64,000 nucleotides of DNA from Cristatella mucedo (GCA_009760855.2 WPIO01000048.1:2517001-2581000); one strand, 5' to 3'. Shown: positions 51,700 through 63,192, counted from the first letter of the stretch. Made by a program: numbers and translations. Notes: generated by a model from the letters alone, not told the origin.

Positions 51700-52480
51700 C
51701 ATTTGCCTAAGTAATATTGCAAAAACTGTGGCTTACTTAGACAATAGAGAGGGATAAGACATCTAAATTAGTCCATCCATTTGTGACATCCCGTCTCGAC
51801 TTCTGTAAATCACTGCTTCCTGGTCTACCGCCCTGCGAAAACAGGCACAAATTGCTGGTTGAAAACTCTGCAACTAGCCTTGTCTATCGTGAGCGTCTCA
51901 GTTGTGACATCACATCACTTCTTGCCGACCTGCACTGGCTTCCAGTCAAGCAACGCATCGACTTCAAGGTACTGATGCTCACGTTTAGGTTGCTTCATTT
52001 TTTGGCCCCAGCCTACCTATCATATCTACTCCTCCACCAGGACAAGCATCGTACCACTGCTTTTTCAGAATCTAATCGTTTACCTACACCTCTTACGAAC
52101 CTCAAATTCTTTGGAGACCGTGCCTTTAGTAAGTATGCTCGCAAAGCCTGGAACTCACTTCCGACTCGCGTTAAAACATCCATTAAGTTGATGACATTTA
52201 AAAAGAAACTGAACACCCATGTATTAACCAAAGCATATAGTAGGTCCATGTGTTCCGTCCTTTGTATGCCTATGCGTGCTGACACTGTGCATGCTGCCAC
52301 TAACCATATGTGCATGCTGACCCTGTGCATGTCACCCCTAATCATGTTATGCTTGTTGTCATTGAGCATGCTACCACTAACCATTCGATGGTGCTTCCTT
52401 TGCAGGAAATGTAAAATACCTAGAAAGAGTTATCTGAGGGTGCTACATCAAATATATGATTATAATTAGTATTATTTTAC
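51700..52480 (+). mobile_element. LINE-B C-terminal domain with long open frame
   Basis: The 228-codon open frame 51783-52469 reads TSRLDFCKSLLPGLP, HWLPVKQRIDFKVL, RKAWNSLPTRV, then runs through the 3'UTR. Short degenerate tail. It sits inside an older LINE-B. Confidence 0.87.
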
Positions 52481-53530
52481 CAATTGCTGTTTTAATGGCC
52501 AAACACATTCTAAGCTTTTATTTCCATGCCAATGAAACGCAAGTGTACACATGCTTTGATTCCTCTAGCCTTACAGGTCGTCAAGCTATTTCAACTCGCC
52601 TGCTATATTTATGTCCGACATTCACACTGGGACGGCAATAAACATTCTCAAATTTATTGACGACCAAACCAACTCACTTTTTATGGGAAACCATAACTAG
52701 TGTGAATCAGAGATTGAAAAAAATATCCCTCAAACTGGACTCTACCAGCATCTCCCCTGAAGCATCTTGACGTTATCTGGATGTCCTGCTTGAAAGCGAT
52801 CTTTCACTATACGACCATATCAGGTCTCAGTCATGTCTGCCTCGTTTTTGCTGCATAGCAATGCACAATTCGCACTTGATTAAACAGGGATATAACATCC
52901 AAGTTGGTCCATGCATTTGCGACATCCCCTTTCGACTTCTGTATCTCACCACACGCAAGTTTTCCGGCCAATGCAATAAGTCGTTTAGTGTTGATGCAGA
53001 ACTCTGCAGCTAGGCTTGTCAATAGTAAAACTTGCAATAGACACATTACGCTACCTTTTGCTCAGCTGCACTGGCTCCCCTTCAAGCAGAGCATCGACTT
53101 TAAGGCTTTCTCGCACACTTTTACTTATTTTTGATTCTCTTGCTCCAGCCAACTTATCAGAACTACTTCCCAATCAGGTAATACAACCTACCACCCGGTC
53201 TTTTGACTCAACTCTTGTATCCGTGCCTCTAGCCAACATGACATCCTTTAGAGACCATCCCTGTAGTTGCTCGTGTGCTCCAAAAGCCTAGAACTCCTTC
53301 CCGACTGACTTTATGGCATTTCCTGACTTGGCGACATTTACAAAATGAGCAAGAAACACCTTTTCTCCACAGTCTTTTCTTGGTCTTAGTGCATTTTCCT
53401 CTCGTTGCGCATACATGTACTGACAATGCCCGTGTCATCGCTAACCATAGTGGCATGGTTTTTGCAGCATATGCAAAGTGCCTAAAAAGAGATTTGGTCC
53501 TTAGGGGTGCCATACCAATGTGTTATTATT
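52480..53530 (+). mobile_element. older LINE-B copy
   Basis: LPIAVLMAKHILSFYFHANE.. replaces [18 protein letters not shown], so the active-site ADD has become ANE. C-terminal fragments, 3'UTR and a tail (AAGTGCCTAAAAAGAG) follow. More diverged than 51700-52480. Confidence 0.8.
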
Positions 53531-53589
53531 GTTGACATCTAAATCGGCGGTCATTCATTTGTCGACAACTTAAATAAGAATGTCGATAC

Positions 53590-53700
53590 ATCATAATAAC
53601 AATGATAATAATTCACTTGATAAAGCGCCCTCAGAGAACTTAATCTCTCTCTAGGCGCTTTACATTTGCTGCAAAGTGAAATGCAATTGAAGTCATTGTA
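53590..53700 (-). mobile_element. LINE-B 3' tip
   Basis: AATAATTCACTTGATAAAGCGCC, hairpin, ACATTTGCTGCAAAG. Only the last ~100 bp of the element. Confidence 0.85.
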
Positions 53701-53884
53701 GAGTTCGGTGAAGTACGCAACTCATACTCTTCATTTTACTCTACCATTTTGCTGCTGAAATCGTGTGAGTCTCATTAAGACAGAGCGTTGAAAAGCAAGA
53801 ATTTCATACCTTTAGCAATATAATTTGCGAGAGCTGAGCTATGAAACGCAGTTAACCATAACAAAAATTATTACAAGGTATGAA

Positions 53885-54300
53885 TGAGGTTATTTTTAGA
53901 GCACCCTAAAAGAGCTTGACTTCTTTCTAGACACATGTCAAATCCTGTCAAGGACGCATGTCAGCACGTTGGTGATATCATGCTCAGTGCTAGAGCCCAT
54001 AAGCACACAACGGAAAATTTACACGGCCTCGGCAAATTCTGTGAGTAACAGCTACACTGTTAGCTTCTTTTTAAATTTAATTTGGTGACGGAATATCGTG
54101 AGTCCCGTCTGGAGTTAGTTCTGGGCGAATGGAGAATTCGAACAAAAGGCAAGCTCTCTGAAGGATTTACGATTGATAAGAGGCAAAGCTGATTAAATGA
54201 GTTGAAAAGCTGGTCGTACCTGGGGAAGAGAGACGTCTATGTTAAAACAAGCTGGGACGCGGTATTACCCTAAAAGTCGAAAGCCTAATCCAGTTGGCTG
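53885..54300 (-). mobile_element. strongly decayed LINE-B
   Basis: Scattered matches: AGAGCACCCTAAAAGAGCTT tail, TTCTTTTTAAATTTAATTTGG, GTCTGGAGTTAGTTC. The plus frame at 54307-54561 is not supported as a gene. Confidence 0.5.
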
Positions 54301-54599
54301 TAAAATATGAGGAACATGGTGATGACCTTGAATGGATTGCCTGTCGTAAGGACTCACCTGCGTAGATCAGCAGTAAAATTTAAGGAAGAACTGTTTGGTG
54401 CTGAATTGCGTACTAAAAGTTTCACGGGTCAAAACAAATCAGCAGGGGTCCAACTATTCTATGACCAACTCGATCAGCTTCATTTAAATCACAGTTTACA
54501 GTTTGTGTTTTTAATCTCTTCAAATCTCGTAACTTGGGCGTTCTATTTGAAATTAGCTTAAATTTTTGAATGTTTTAAAGATGACTGCCTCCGAAGGTC

Positions 54600-55116
54600 C
54601 GCCGTTACTTTCGATCCCTGACTAGCGACCATCTACCGCGATGGCCTGCTAGAAATTAATACAGCAACCTGGTTATGTCTAGGCTAAACTACAGCGATTC
54701 CGTCTTGGCTAAGCTACCGATTAAAAGCCAATAAGCCTCTGCATTTGGTGGTAAATTTGGCTGCTGCACGGTTAGTTAATAAATCTCAGAGGCTCGCTGT
54801 TGTGTCTCTTTCGCTGAAGGATTTGCTATAGCTACCGTTAGATCGACGGATACAACATTCGTACGCCGACCCATGGGGCCCTTCGCAGCTCGGCGCCGTC
54901 ACCCCTAGCTGAACTGCAGCACCAGACTCTACCTACTCGTGCTCTCAGGTCCTCTGTAGACGATAAACTTGCCGTTTTATTTCTGCACTTGGGGACCTTC
55001 AGCAACAGAAGCTTTTGCTTTGCAGGTTCTAGATTGTGAAACAGCTTTCCACAATTCAAACACAATGACATTTATTCTACTGCTGCCTGCTGCGGCAAAT
55101 CTTTCCCAGCCATGCT

Positions 55117-55188
<72 letters not shown>

Positions 55189-55330
55189 CTGCTTGAGGGG
55201 AAGTATGCTGGCTACCGTGGACGCATGGAAAGCCGCTTAGACTTTGAGTGAGCTATGGAAAACACTCCAGCGTAACATCTACTTAGAGTCTCCGTGGCTT
55301 TGTTGAGTTTCAAAAAGAAATGAATACAAA
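54600..55330 (+). mobile_element. LINE-A copy interrupted by (CT)n
   Basis: SRLNYSDSVLAKLPIKS, later TINLPFYFCTWGPSATEAF in shifted frames, then the 3' end GAAAGCCGCTTAGACTTTGAG after the microsatellite. Confidence 0.78.
55119..55184. repeat. (CT)n microsatellite in LINE-A
   Basis: About 66 bp of CT, at the position of the CTTTCTC-rich stretch in the LINE-A 3' region (compare TTTCTTTGTTG at 46960); probably expanded from it. Confidence 0.93.
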
Positions 55331-56047
55331 CCCCTCTCCATATCGCGCTAGCAGCAGAGATGGTCACGAAGAAGTTGGATTCTATAAACTCAGCTCAAAA
55401 GACACCTCAATATTCTCCCACAAGCAGTGAAAAGACGAACGGGGCTGCATTCCATTTTCACCAAGTTCTCTTTTGTATGCACCGCACAATCTCCTTATCA
55501 CGTTGTATCGAATAAGCGGTTTGTATGCACCGCAGTTTTTGGTTTAAATGATAAAATATAATTCATTTGTATAGCACCCCAAGAGTTTTAGAGCACCCAA
55601 GTTTCTTTTTAAATGTGGGTCAGAATATGTCAGGCGAGAGTCCGGAGTGAATTATAGGCTTTGGGAGCATACGAACTAAAGGCACGTTCTCAAAAGGATT
55701 TTAGATTCGTCCGAGCTATGTGTATATAAACGATTAGATTCCGAAAAGTGGATGGTGCTTAGCCTGTTAGGTTAGTAGATCCGATAGGTGGGTTGGAGCC
55801 GAAGAATAAACCGACCTAAAGAGAATGACAACACCTTGAATTAGATGCGTTGCTTGACTGGGAGCCAATGCAGGTCGGTGAGAAGTGGTGTGATGTGGAA
55901 ACTGCGACGCTCACGACAGACAAGCTTAGCTGTAAAGTTATGTACCAGCTACAAGCGCCTGATTGCACATGCCGGTAGACCACCAAGCAGTGAAGTAGAG
56001 AAGTCAAGACGGGATGTCATAGATGCATGGATCAATTTAGATGTGGT

Positions 56048-56410
56048 TGTTGCTTAGTTCTCGCACTCAAAGAGCCAGCTGATAACAAACACCGACAGTT
56101 TATTTAACGAAGCACGGAGCAGAGGGAAGCACGACTCTCTTCGCCCCTCTCTCCCACTCGACTCCCTTTCTCGACCGCGGCTGTGCACTGGACAACCCCG
56201 ATTATTCATCCGAGGCGGATCACAGCTGTGCACCGGCCGACCCTGATAATGAATCCACTATCTGTTCACCCGCGGGTTACCGGCCTGTGTCCATGCCGCA
56301 TCAGAGACGGACCACAACTGTGCACCGGCCCCTCTCGACGATGCTCCCAACTGCCGTTCACCAGCGGTTTAGCAGAGGAGCAGTACAGGCGTGCATCTAA
56401 CTAAACAACA
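56048..56410 (-). mobile_element. solo LTR with 5 bp target-site duplication
   Basis: 363 bp. Minus strand starts TGTTGTTTAGTTAG and ends ACTAAGCAACA, with AATAAA near the 3' part and several CCGGTGCACAG sub-repeats. GTGGT flanks both sides (56043-56047 and 56411-56415), and removing the LTR restores the LINE-B sequence GATGTGGTATCCATG. Left by recombination between the LTRs of a full element. Confidence 0.93.
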
Positions 56411-57671
56411 GTGGTATCCATGTCTAAAAGAGCCCGAATCTTGGCAATTTTAGGTAGCTGAAAGTATGCAGACTGGACCGTGGAGCTAATGTGGTCGTCA
56501 AATGAAATGTCACTTTGGAACATGGCACTAAGATTTCGTGCCGATTCAGCCGGAGATATGCTGGCAGCGTCGATTTGGAACATTATTCTTTTCAATTTCT
56601 GAATTACACTTAGTTTGCCCGTAACTAGTAAGCTGGTTTCATCATCGCTCAATTTAAGAAAATTTGCTGCAATCCATATTCGCATGTCAGCAATACACGC
56701 ACCAAGGACGTTGGATAAATTCGACGTGCTGGAGGGCTCGGTGGGATCAAAGCAAAGGTACAACTAGTGTCATCTGCATAGAAGTGAAAACCTACATTGT
56801 GCATGGCGATCACATCTGCTAGAGAAAGAATATAAACCATGAAAAGAACGAGATCGAGAACCGAGCACTGAGGTACCACATACTTCACAGGTTCCGCGGA
56901 TGATCTTCTTTGTCCATTGTCTCTGTGGTCTATCATAAAGATAGGACCTGAACCATTGCAATGCTGTGCCAGCGATACCCATTCGAAATGAGAGCCGTTC
57001 AAGAAGGACTTGGTGATTGGTCGTATCAAAACCTACCGTAAAATCGAGCAAAACAAGCAAGGAGAATCTTTCTAAATCTTCATTCCTACGTAGGTCGTTA
57101 GACACCCTAAGCAATGCCCACTATGTGGAGTGAGTAGCTCTAAAACCCGAGTGAAAATTAATAGCGAGGTCTTAATTTTCAATATATGAGTTCAACTGGC
57201 TTGCCACGGCTCATTCCAGTGTCATTCATAAGAACGGTAGAAGGGGTACTAGGAGGGAATTACTTAAGTTTTCTTGGTTTAGTGGTGCTTTCTTGAGTTG
57301 TGGCCTGACTACAGCCTTTTTGAAAGGTATTCGGACATAACCTGAGTCTAATGACATATTTATGATGCTAGTTATGCATGGCAACAGCAGATCAATGCAT
57401 CTTAGAGGCAAGACAGCTGGAATACGGTACAAAGAACTAGTTTATCTCTCTGCTTGGGAAAAAACTTTAGGACCTAGTCAATATTGACTTCCTTGAATGT
57501 AGACATAGAGGTGCTGCACGTAATTGGGGGACAGGACTCCAGGGAGGTGCTGCCATCTTAGGGATGACTCTCTGATCTTGTCTATCTTGTTGACATTGAA
57601 GCCAGAGAGACGATCAACTAGATCACCTCATGAATCACAAGGTAAGGAGCTAACCTGGGAGCGGTTAAGGA

Positions 57672-57740
57672 GATAATAATAATAATAATAATGCACTTGA
57701 TAAAGCGCCCTCAGAGAACTCAATCTCTTTCTAGGTGCTT
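57672..57740 (-). mobile_element. LINE-B 3' tip nested in LINE-B
   Basis: (AAT)n, ATGCACTTGATAAAGCGCC, hairpin, TCTAGGTGCTTT, then host LINE sequence resumes. Confidence 0.8.
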
Positions 57741-58699
57741 TGATCGTCATCAACATTTTTGGATTGTGCATCTGTGATTCAACAATTTTTTATAAAAGCT
57801 AGACATGGCCATTGCTAGGATAGATTGGTTTGATCTACTGCAATCTTGGTACGCGTGTCTTTGGACAGTTAAAACTGATCTTTGGTATACTTTTCCAAAG
57901 CTCGCGATTAGTAGACCTAGGTAGTTTCATGTCTGTGGCAAACCATAGACCATCTGAGCGAGGGTGCTCAGTGCGCTAATTCAGAGGTGCAATCCCATCG
58001 AGAATGTCAGTTATTAGTGTTGTAGCATTCTACCAATCATGACAGGTCGAAAGGGGGATTGAGCAGCAGAGGCGAAGCAGATATCCTCGCACAAACAGCG
58101 TCAATGTCAAGGATCTTGATGTTTCATGAATCACTGCTGATTTTAGATTTGGAGAAGGCCACACAATCTCGACTGAATGAAATCTGAATGGGGTCAGATC
58201 AGCATAATTTTTAATAATAGGTGATGAAAAATAGAAGGTATATGAGAACAATTGGTTGTGTGCGTGACTCTTGATGCGAGTAGGGCCACGCACATGAGCT
58301 ACAAGAGAAAATGAGTCGGTCAGTTCACAAAATTTGGTGCTGAAGGCGTCAGATACGTTATCAAAATTCATTTTGAAACATTCGTAATGAGGAAAAGATA
58401 GATTTCTCGCATACAGCATAAAAATGAGACCAAACGAATCATAGGTAAAGAAGGACTTGTACCTGGTGAGCGACTGACTACTGCCACTATCGGTAGCTTG
58501 TTGTCGAGTGAAATTAAGACAAGAGGATTCGAAAGACTACTTCGACCGTACTGAAAACGGCTTGACATTGAAGGACGACTGCGTGATAACAGTGACCTCA
58601 TCTTCAGTTTCATTGATCTATGGATATGAAAGAAGGAGAAGCCAGTCGGGATTGCGTCTTTAATTGTCGGGCGTTTACCGATTTTAGCCAAGTTCTAGT

Positions 58700-59875
58700 C
58701 AAGGCAAGCAGGTCGATGCCTTTTTAGCTTATTAATAGGGCTTTGTTGCACATTGAGCAAGGATTTCAAAGAAAAGCTTTAATTTGGGCCACCGGTGTAA
58801 TAGAAGGCCTTATAATCTGTAAGTTAGAGAGATTCACAGTAACGCTTGAGGGAGAACGCCCTGAACGGTTCGAGACAATTCTAGGAATACCAAAAGACCA
58901 GGTACTCGTCGCGAAGCTGCCGCTAAACGAGCTGTGTCTCAAATCGCACCACCCGAGTCTGCTCCGGGCGCTTTTCTTTTGTTAATGAGTAATTTCACGG
59001 GTCGTAGCAACAGCAATAACATCCAGGAATGCATTTGAATTGCAATAACGAATTTATAATAGGTATGCACGATCATAACTTATATGCTGGTTGTAGCCGC
59101 CGGCGTATTTAACGCCGCCACTGGTATGCCAGGCCCAGGCCGAAGCGACAAGCGTTTAAATGTCCATAGGCACGTAATTTCGAATAGCGCTACAGCACAC
59201 AGATAAGCTTTAAACGGGTCTTAGCTGTATCGGTTTCCATGTACGAGTTTCACAAAAACTTCGGTTTTTGGAAGCAAACTCTTCAACGGACAAGAAACGC
59301 TAGTAGCACTTGGTGTAGGGAGGCAAGAAAGAAAGCATCGAAACATCTTTTCCTGATCATCAGAGGAGGCCCGTGCATCTTTTGCAGCCGACCGCGACGG
59401 GCTTCGGTACGGTCGCAGTCGGTGACGAGGACTTCGTGGATTCAGCAGGATAGGAAATCCGTTCCGCAGGAGCGTCTGGTCGATGTCGGCTGGCCTCTCA
59501 GCCTAGGCCATAGCTCAGTTCAAAAGAATCGTCTTGAATCTTTTTTTCGGCATGCGAAATGGACGCGGTTGCTCAGTGGTTGTCGAGTAAGGGTAGTAAT
59601 TCCTTACCGTAGTGCTCCATCGTGCCAGGCCCAACACCGCTAAGCTTTTACCCTACTTTGTCCAGGCTCGCTACTTCAGAATGAGGCAATGCTCACTCAA
59701 GCTCGTCGCCGTCACCGCCGCCGCACGTCCGATAGCTGCCGAACTCTTCTCTGTTAGAGCGAGGGAGGTGGGCGGACGTTTACGCCACCGATCGACGGCC
59801 ACGTGGCAGCGAAAGCCAGCGTCCGGAAGCAAATTTGGCAAACGCTCTTGAATGGGTTCGTATAGCGCCCGAGAC
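58700..59875. other. no recognised feature
   Basis: The open frame at 59239-59643 has no bias or family I recognise. GC-rich patch at 59700-59830. Confidence 0.5.
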
Positions 59876-59879
59876 TCAC

Positions 59880-59968
59880 ATTTTAATAATAAATCTAATA
59901 ACAAATAAACTCGTTTTGTTATAGCGCACTGAGAGAAATCAATCTTTTCTAGGTGTAAAATTTGTGAG
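59880..59968 (-). mobile_element. LINE-B 3' tip (left part of an interrupted copy)
   Basis: TTATAGCGCACTGAGAGAAATC and TCTTTTCTAGG, the LINE-B hairpin. It resumes at 61895 after the LTR elements. Confidence 0.7.
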
Positions 59969-59975
59969 GGCAGTC

Positions 59976-60332
59976 TTGCAGCTTGATTCTATGCAGGCCC
60001 GTACTGCTCCTCTGCTAAACAGCTGGTGAGCAGCAGTTGGGAGCATCATCGAGAGGGGGCCGGTGCACAGCTGTGGTTCGCCTCTGATGTGGCGTGGACG
60101 CAGGCAGGTAACCTGCTGGTGAACAGATGGTGGATTCACCACAAGGATCGGCCAGTGCGCAGCTGTGGTCGGCCTCGGATGAATCGTAGGGATCAGCTAA
60201 TGCACAGCCGTGGTCGAGGAGAAGAGACTCGAGTGGGAGAAGGGAGTTGTGATCCCTCTGTTCCGGGAGTCGTACAATAAATTGTTGATGTTGGTCATCT
60301 CTGGCGTTCTGCGTACCGTAAGAACTAAGCAA
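59976..60332 (+). mobile_element. LTR of the TGTTG family
   Basis: About 357 bp, aligned with 25502 and 56048: GATTCTATGCAGGCCCGTAC, three GGCCGGTGCACAGCTGTGG-type sub-repeats, AATAAA, end AGAACTAAGCAAC. The left terminus is mutated. It abuts the 173 bp repeat of the next element. Confidence 0.8.
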
Positions 60333-60334
60333 CG

Positions 60335-60507
60335 AGTCGCGAACAGATCAAGATGGCTCACGCAGATGGTTTTAATTACGGAAACGCGGATTCGGGCCGC
60401 ACGGCCAGCACTCTGGCTTGGAAGCAGCTGCTGCAAGTGGGTCCGCTATTCTCGCCTCAGCACCTTAAGCCGGACTAGTCCGCTGTCGCGGTACAGCCGA
60501 CCCAACA
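60335..60507 (-). repeat. 173 bp direct repeat (3' LTR of gag-only element)
   Basis: Minus strand begins TGTTGGGTC and ends GCGACT. Same length as 61720-61892, with scattered differences, so the two LTRs have diverged since insertion. Confidence 0.82.
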
Positions 60508-61056
60508 CCCTCTATTCCTATGCGAAGGCGAATGAGCATCGGTCGGCTTCTAAAAGTATAGCCAAACAAGCGAAAAGCTCAATACAGCATACAATGGCAA
60601 GTTAGAGAAAATCGCAAGAAAGCATGAATTTGAGTCAGCTATAGAAAACGTCCTCGCTAGCCTAGAGGCTAGGTGACACCTGCCCGTAAGAGGCACACCA
60701 AACCACGGCCTTTGGTAAACTGCTGAATGCGTAGGCCACCAACCTTTAGCCATCGCTGGAGCATAGCCAGCGCCCTTTCCTATAAACAGGATATAGGCGC
60801 GTGCCTCCTCCCTCTGCCGTACTGGTTTCAGCATTCTCCGTCGCCTTGGTGGCTGCTTCTATATCGCCGGCTTTTCTTGCCAACATAGCAGCTCTGGCAA
60901 TCCTAACCGGCTTCGTAGCAGGGCAGACCGACGTTGTAGTCGCAGCACAGACAGGTGTCGTAGTCGCAGCACAGACCGGCGTAGAAGTGCTTGCCAGCGT
61001 CACTGCTCTTGCCATATCGCTGAACGTGACCGCTGCTGCCTTTACGAGAACGTCCG

Positions 61057-61677
61057 TCATCGGCGGGCAGGCAGAAGTTTTGTGGACCACCGCCGTCGTG
61101 GATACCGTCCCGTGCACTGGCGCCTTCTCGTGCGCCACCTCGCGGATAGCCGTTTCGTGGACCAGTGCCTTCTCTTCCAAAGGCTTGCAAACCGCCGCCT
61201 CACAGTCGCTACGGTGCAGGCCGCCGCCGCAGGTGGCTCCTCCGCCATCACCGCCACTTTCTGCCGCTCTGCCACCGTCCTGGCAGGCGCTTGTGGCGCA
61301 GATACGTTAGACAGCAGAAAATTTGTCTTGTTACTAGAGCTTGTATCGAAGCTCTTACAGATGCGGCCTGAACAGAAACTTATACCGAAAATGTAACAAA
61401 CCTCGGGCACAGAGGCAGAGAATGGAGCAACAATCCTTCTGACAAGTGCTAAGAGGTCCAGTAGCTGTACGTCCGCCGGCTTACACGGAAATGTCTCCGG
61501 ATTTAGTAAGATACAAAACTTGCCCAGAATGATGCTTCTGAGAATTGCCTTTCGTTGGATCTCCTCTGAAATTTTTTTCTCCTGGCACATGCTCTCAGCA
61601 ATGGCGACGTAGTCTGCATACGTCTGCTCCCCGGCCGCTGGCGGAGCTCCCGTACCAGGTCGAGTCCTATTCCCCAT
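61057..61677 (-). CDS. gag-like protein fragment of a Ty3/gypsy-type element
   Basis: 206-codon open frame. The first ~110 residues read like gypsy capsid: TYADYVAIAES, then RKAILRSIILGKFCILLN (the KRA.LL...G.....L family block) and a DLLALVRRIVAPF segment, ending near FCSGRICKSF. The remainder is Arg/Ala-rich and may be frameshifted. No CCHC zinc knuckle that I can confirm. A start at 61677 lies about 45 bp inside the 5' repeat. Resemblance is by pattern only. Confidence 0.6.
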   Translation of the reverse strand: MGNRTRPGTGAPPAAGEQTYADYVAIAESMCQEKKISEEIQRKAILRSIILGKFCILLNPETFPCKPADVQLLDLLALVRRIVAPFSASVPEVCYIFGISFCSGRICKSFDTSSSNKTNFLLSNVSAPQAPARTVAERQKVAVMAEEPPAAAACTVATVRRRFASLWKRRHWSTKRLSARWRTRRRQCTGRYPRRRWSTKLLPARR

Positions 61678-61719
61678 TTTCGAATCCCATCCTCGTCGCC
61701 ACTGCTAAATTCCTATGGC

Positions 61720-61892
61720 AGTTGCGCACAGATTAAGACGGCTCACGCAGATGCCATTCGTTACGGACACTCGAAATCGGGCAGCACGGCCAGCACGCTG
61801 GCTTGGAAGCAGCTACTACAAGTGGGTCCGCTGTTCTCGCCTCAGCGGCTTTCGCCGGAGTAGTCCGCGGTCGCGGTACAGCAGACCCAACA
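61720..61892 (-). repeat. 173 bp direct repeat (5' LTR of gag-only element)
   Basis: Minus strand TGTTGGGTCTGC..., ending GTGCGCAACT. Equal in length to 60335-60507. LINE-B sequence resumes immediately outside. Confidence 0.82.
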
Positions 61893-61894
61893 CT

Positions 61895-62052
61895 GGGCAC
61901 TTTAAATTTGCTGCCAAGGAAGCATGATCGAATAGCTAGTGGTATCATGTTCAATGACAATAAGCGTAGCATGGTTAAAGGTGACATGCACATTGTCAAC
62001 ATAAAAATACGGATAGTGGCAGCATGCACATTGTCGTGTATCTTTGCACTGT
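61895..62052 (-). mobile_element. LINE-B 3'UTR (right part of an interrupted copy)
   Basis: GGGCACTTTAAATTTGCTGC, then GGTGACATGCACATTGTCAA, the LINE-B 3'UTR. With 59880-59968 it makes one LINE-B end split by about 1.9 kb of LTR elements. Confidence 0.8.
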
Positions 62053-62404
62053 AATAGCTTCTGCACTAATATCTTTCGGCCACTAATCGTGTGCTAGTAC
62101 GGGCATCCGAAAATGAATTACTGAGGAAGCGTTCGAAGCACTAAAATTATTTCTAGGTGAAGAACCAATATCCAAATGTAAGTTAACGGTACCGAAATAC
62201 GGCATCTATAAAGAGAGACCAAGCACACCTATCTATAAAGTCCGTATTCAGTGCCTAGAGAAATTTTAACTAAATCCAAGTATTGCTCAAGTCTTTAAAT
62301 TCATTCCTGTACTCTCAATAAAAGCTACCTGAAGCTCCAAATGAAAACTAGAGGTTGCGTTTGAGTTACACCTTGAGTTTTTCTCTGGGTGCATCGCTAC
62401 TGCT

Positions 62405-62665
62405 CTTATGACAGTATTTAGTTTGTCCCTGCGATTTGTCCTTTATGAGCTTATGTGTGCTGACGTTGCACATGTTGCCACTAACCACACGTGCATGCTG
62501 ACCCTGTGCATGTCACCCCTAACCATGTTATTCGTGTTTTTTATCAAGCATGATACCTCTCATCATTCGATCGTGTTTCGTTAGCAGCAATTGTAAAGCG
62601 CCTAGAAAGCGATTGAGTCCTCTAAGGGTGCTTCATCAAGTGTATTAGTATTACTATTATTAAGG
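62405..62665 (+). mobile_element. LINE-B 3'UTR and tail
   Basis: GTGCATGTCACCCCTAACCA, hairpin AAAGCGCCTAGAAAGCG/AAGGGTGCTTC, TATTAGTATTACTATTATTA tail. Confidence 0.87.
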
Positions 62666-63097
62666 AAAATCTCAGATTGTCCGTGAAGTTTCCTATACTA
62701 GTTTGTGTTTGTCTGCGGTGTCTATGAACATACTGTAGCTGCCGGTGCACTATCTGCAGGTGCAGTAAGGAACCAATAGCGCAGCTATTTAACTGATGGC
62801 TCAGTCAATTCAATAGTAGTGCAAGGCTGAAGGACATCTGCTAGAGCTGCACGTGCTGAAGCAGTTCCTGCCGGAGCCATTTGCGCCCATGCATTGACTT
62901 TAGATGCAATGCCCTCCGAGTCTTGGCCAGCCGTAGCAGTGGCCTTAATATACAATATCTATATGGAGCGCCTTGGGATAGAAGGCCTTAGGATCTAGCC
63001 CATTCGGATGGAGTAACTTGTGATGCAGTACATGCAGCATAAGCACCTGAAACCAGAGTAACTGGTCTAACGGCACTTGATATTCTATTGCGTATCA

Positions 63098-63192
63098 CTT
63101 GGCAGCAAATGTAAAGCGCCTAGAAAGAGATTAAGTTCTCTGAGGGCGCTTTATCAAGTGCAATATTATTATATTATTATTATTATATAATA
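63098..63192 (+). mobile_element. LINE-B 3' tip, well preserved
   Basis: GCAAATGTAAAGCGCCTAG, AAGAGATTAAGTTCTCTGAG loop region, GGCGCTTTATCAAGTGC and (ATT)n. The best copy of the LINE-B 3' hairpin. Confidence 0.9.

Larger units (their letters stand above)
55565..58690 (-). mobile_element. longest LINE-B copy (endonuclease end to C-terminus), interrupted
   Basis: In minus order: VAHVRGPTRIKSHAHNQL (about 58280, end of the APE-type endonuclease), the linker to LDSGYVRIPFKKAVVRP (about 57320), [20 protein letters not shown] (about 57040), FHFYADDT (about 56790), SDDETSLLVTGKLSVIQKL, then the C-terminal domain to 55600. Split by a solo LTR at 56048-56410 and a LINE-B tip at 57672. Frameshifted throughout. 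It shows that LINE-B encoded an APE endonuclease ahead of the RT. Confidence 0.87.
60335..61892 (-). mobile_element. small LTR retroelement carrying only a gag-like frame
   Basis: About 1.56 kb between 173 bp direct repeats. Inside, after the 5' repeat, AGTGGCGACGAGGATGGG (about 61685-61702 in minus sense) is where a primer-binding site is expected, then the gag-like frame. No protease, RT or integrase was seen, so it would depend on a partner element for movement, or it is an internal deletion of a Ty3/gypsy-like element. Confidence 0.72.

Noticed and set aside
59239-59643. 134-codon plus-strand gene
   Set aside because: No recognisable family, no neighbouring exons and no codon bias. Length is compatible with chance.
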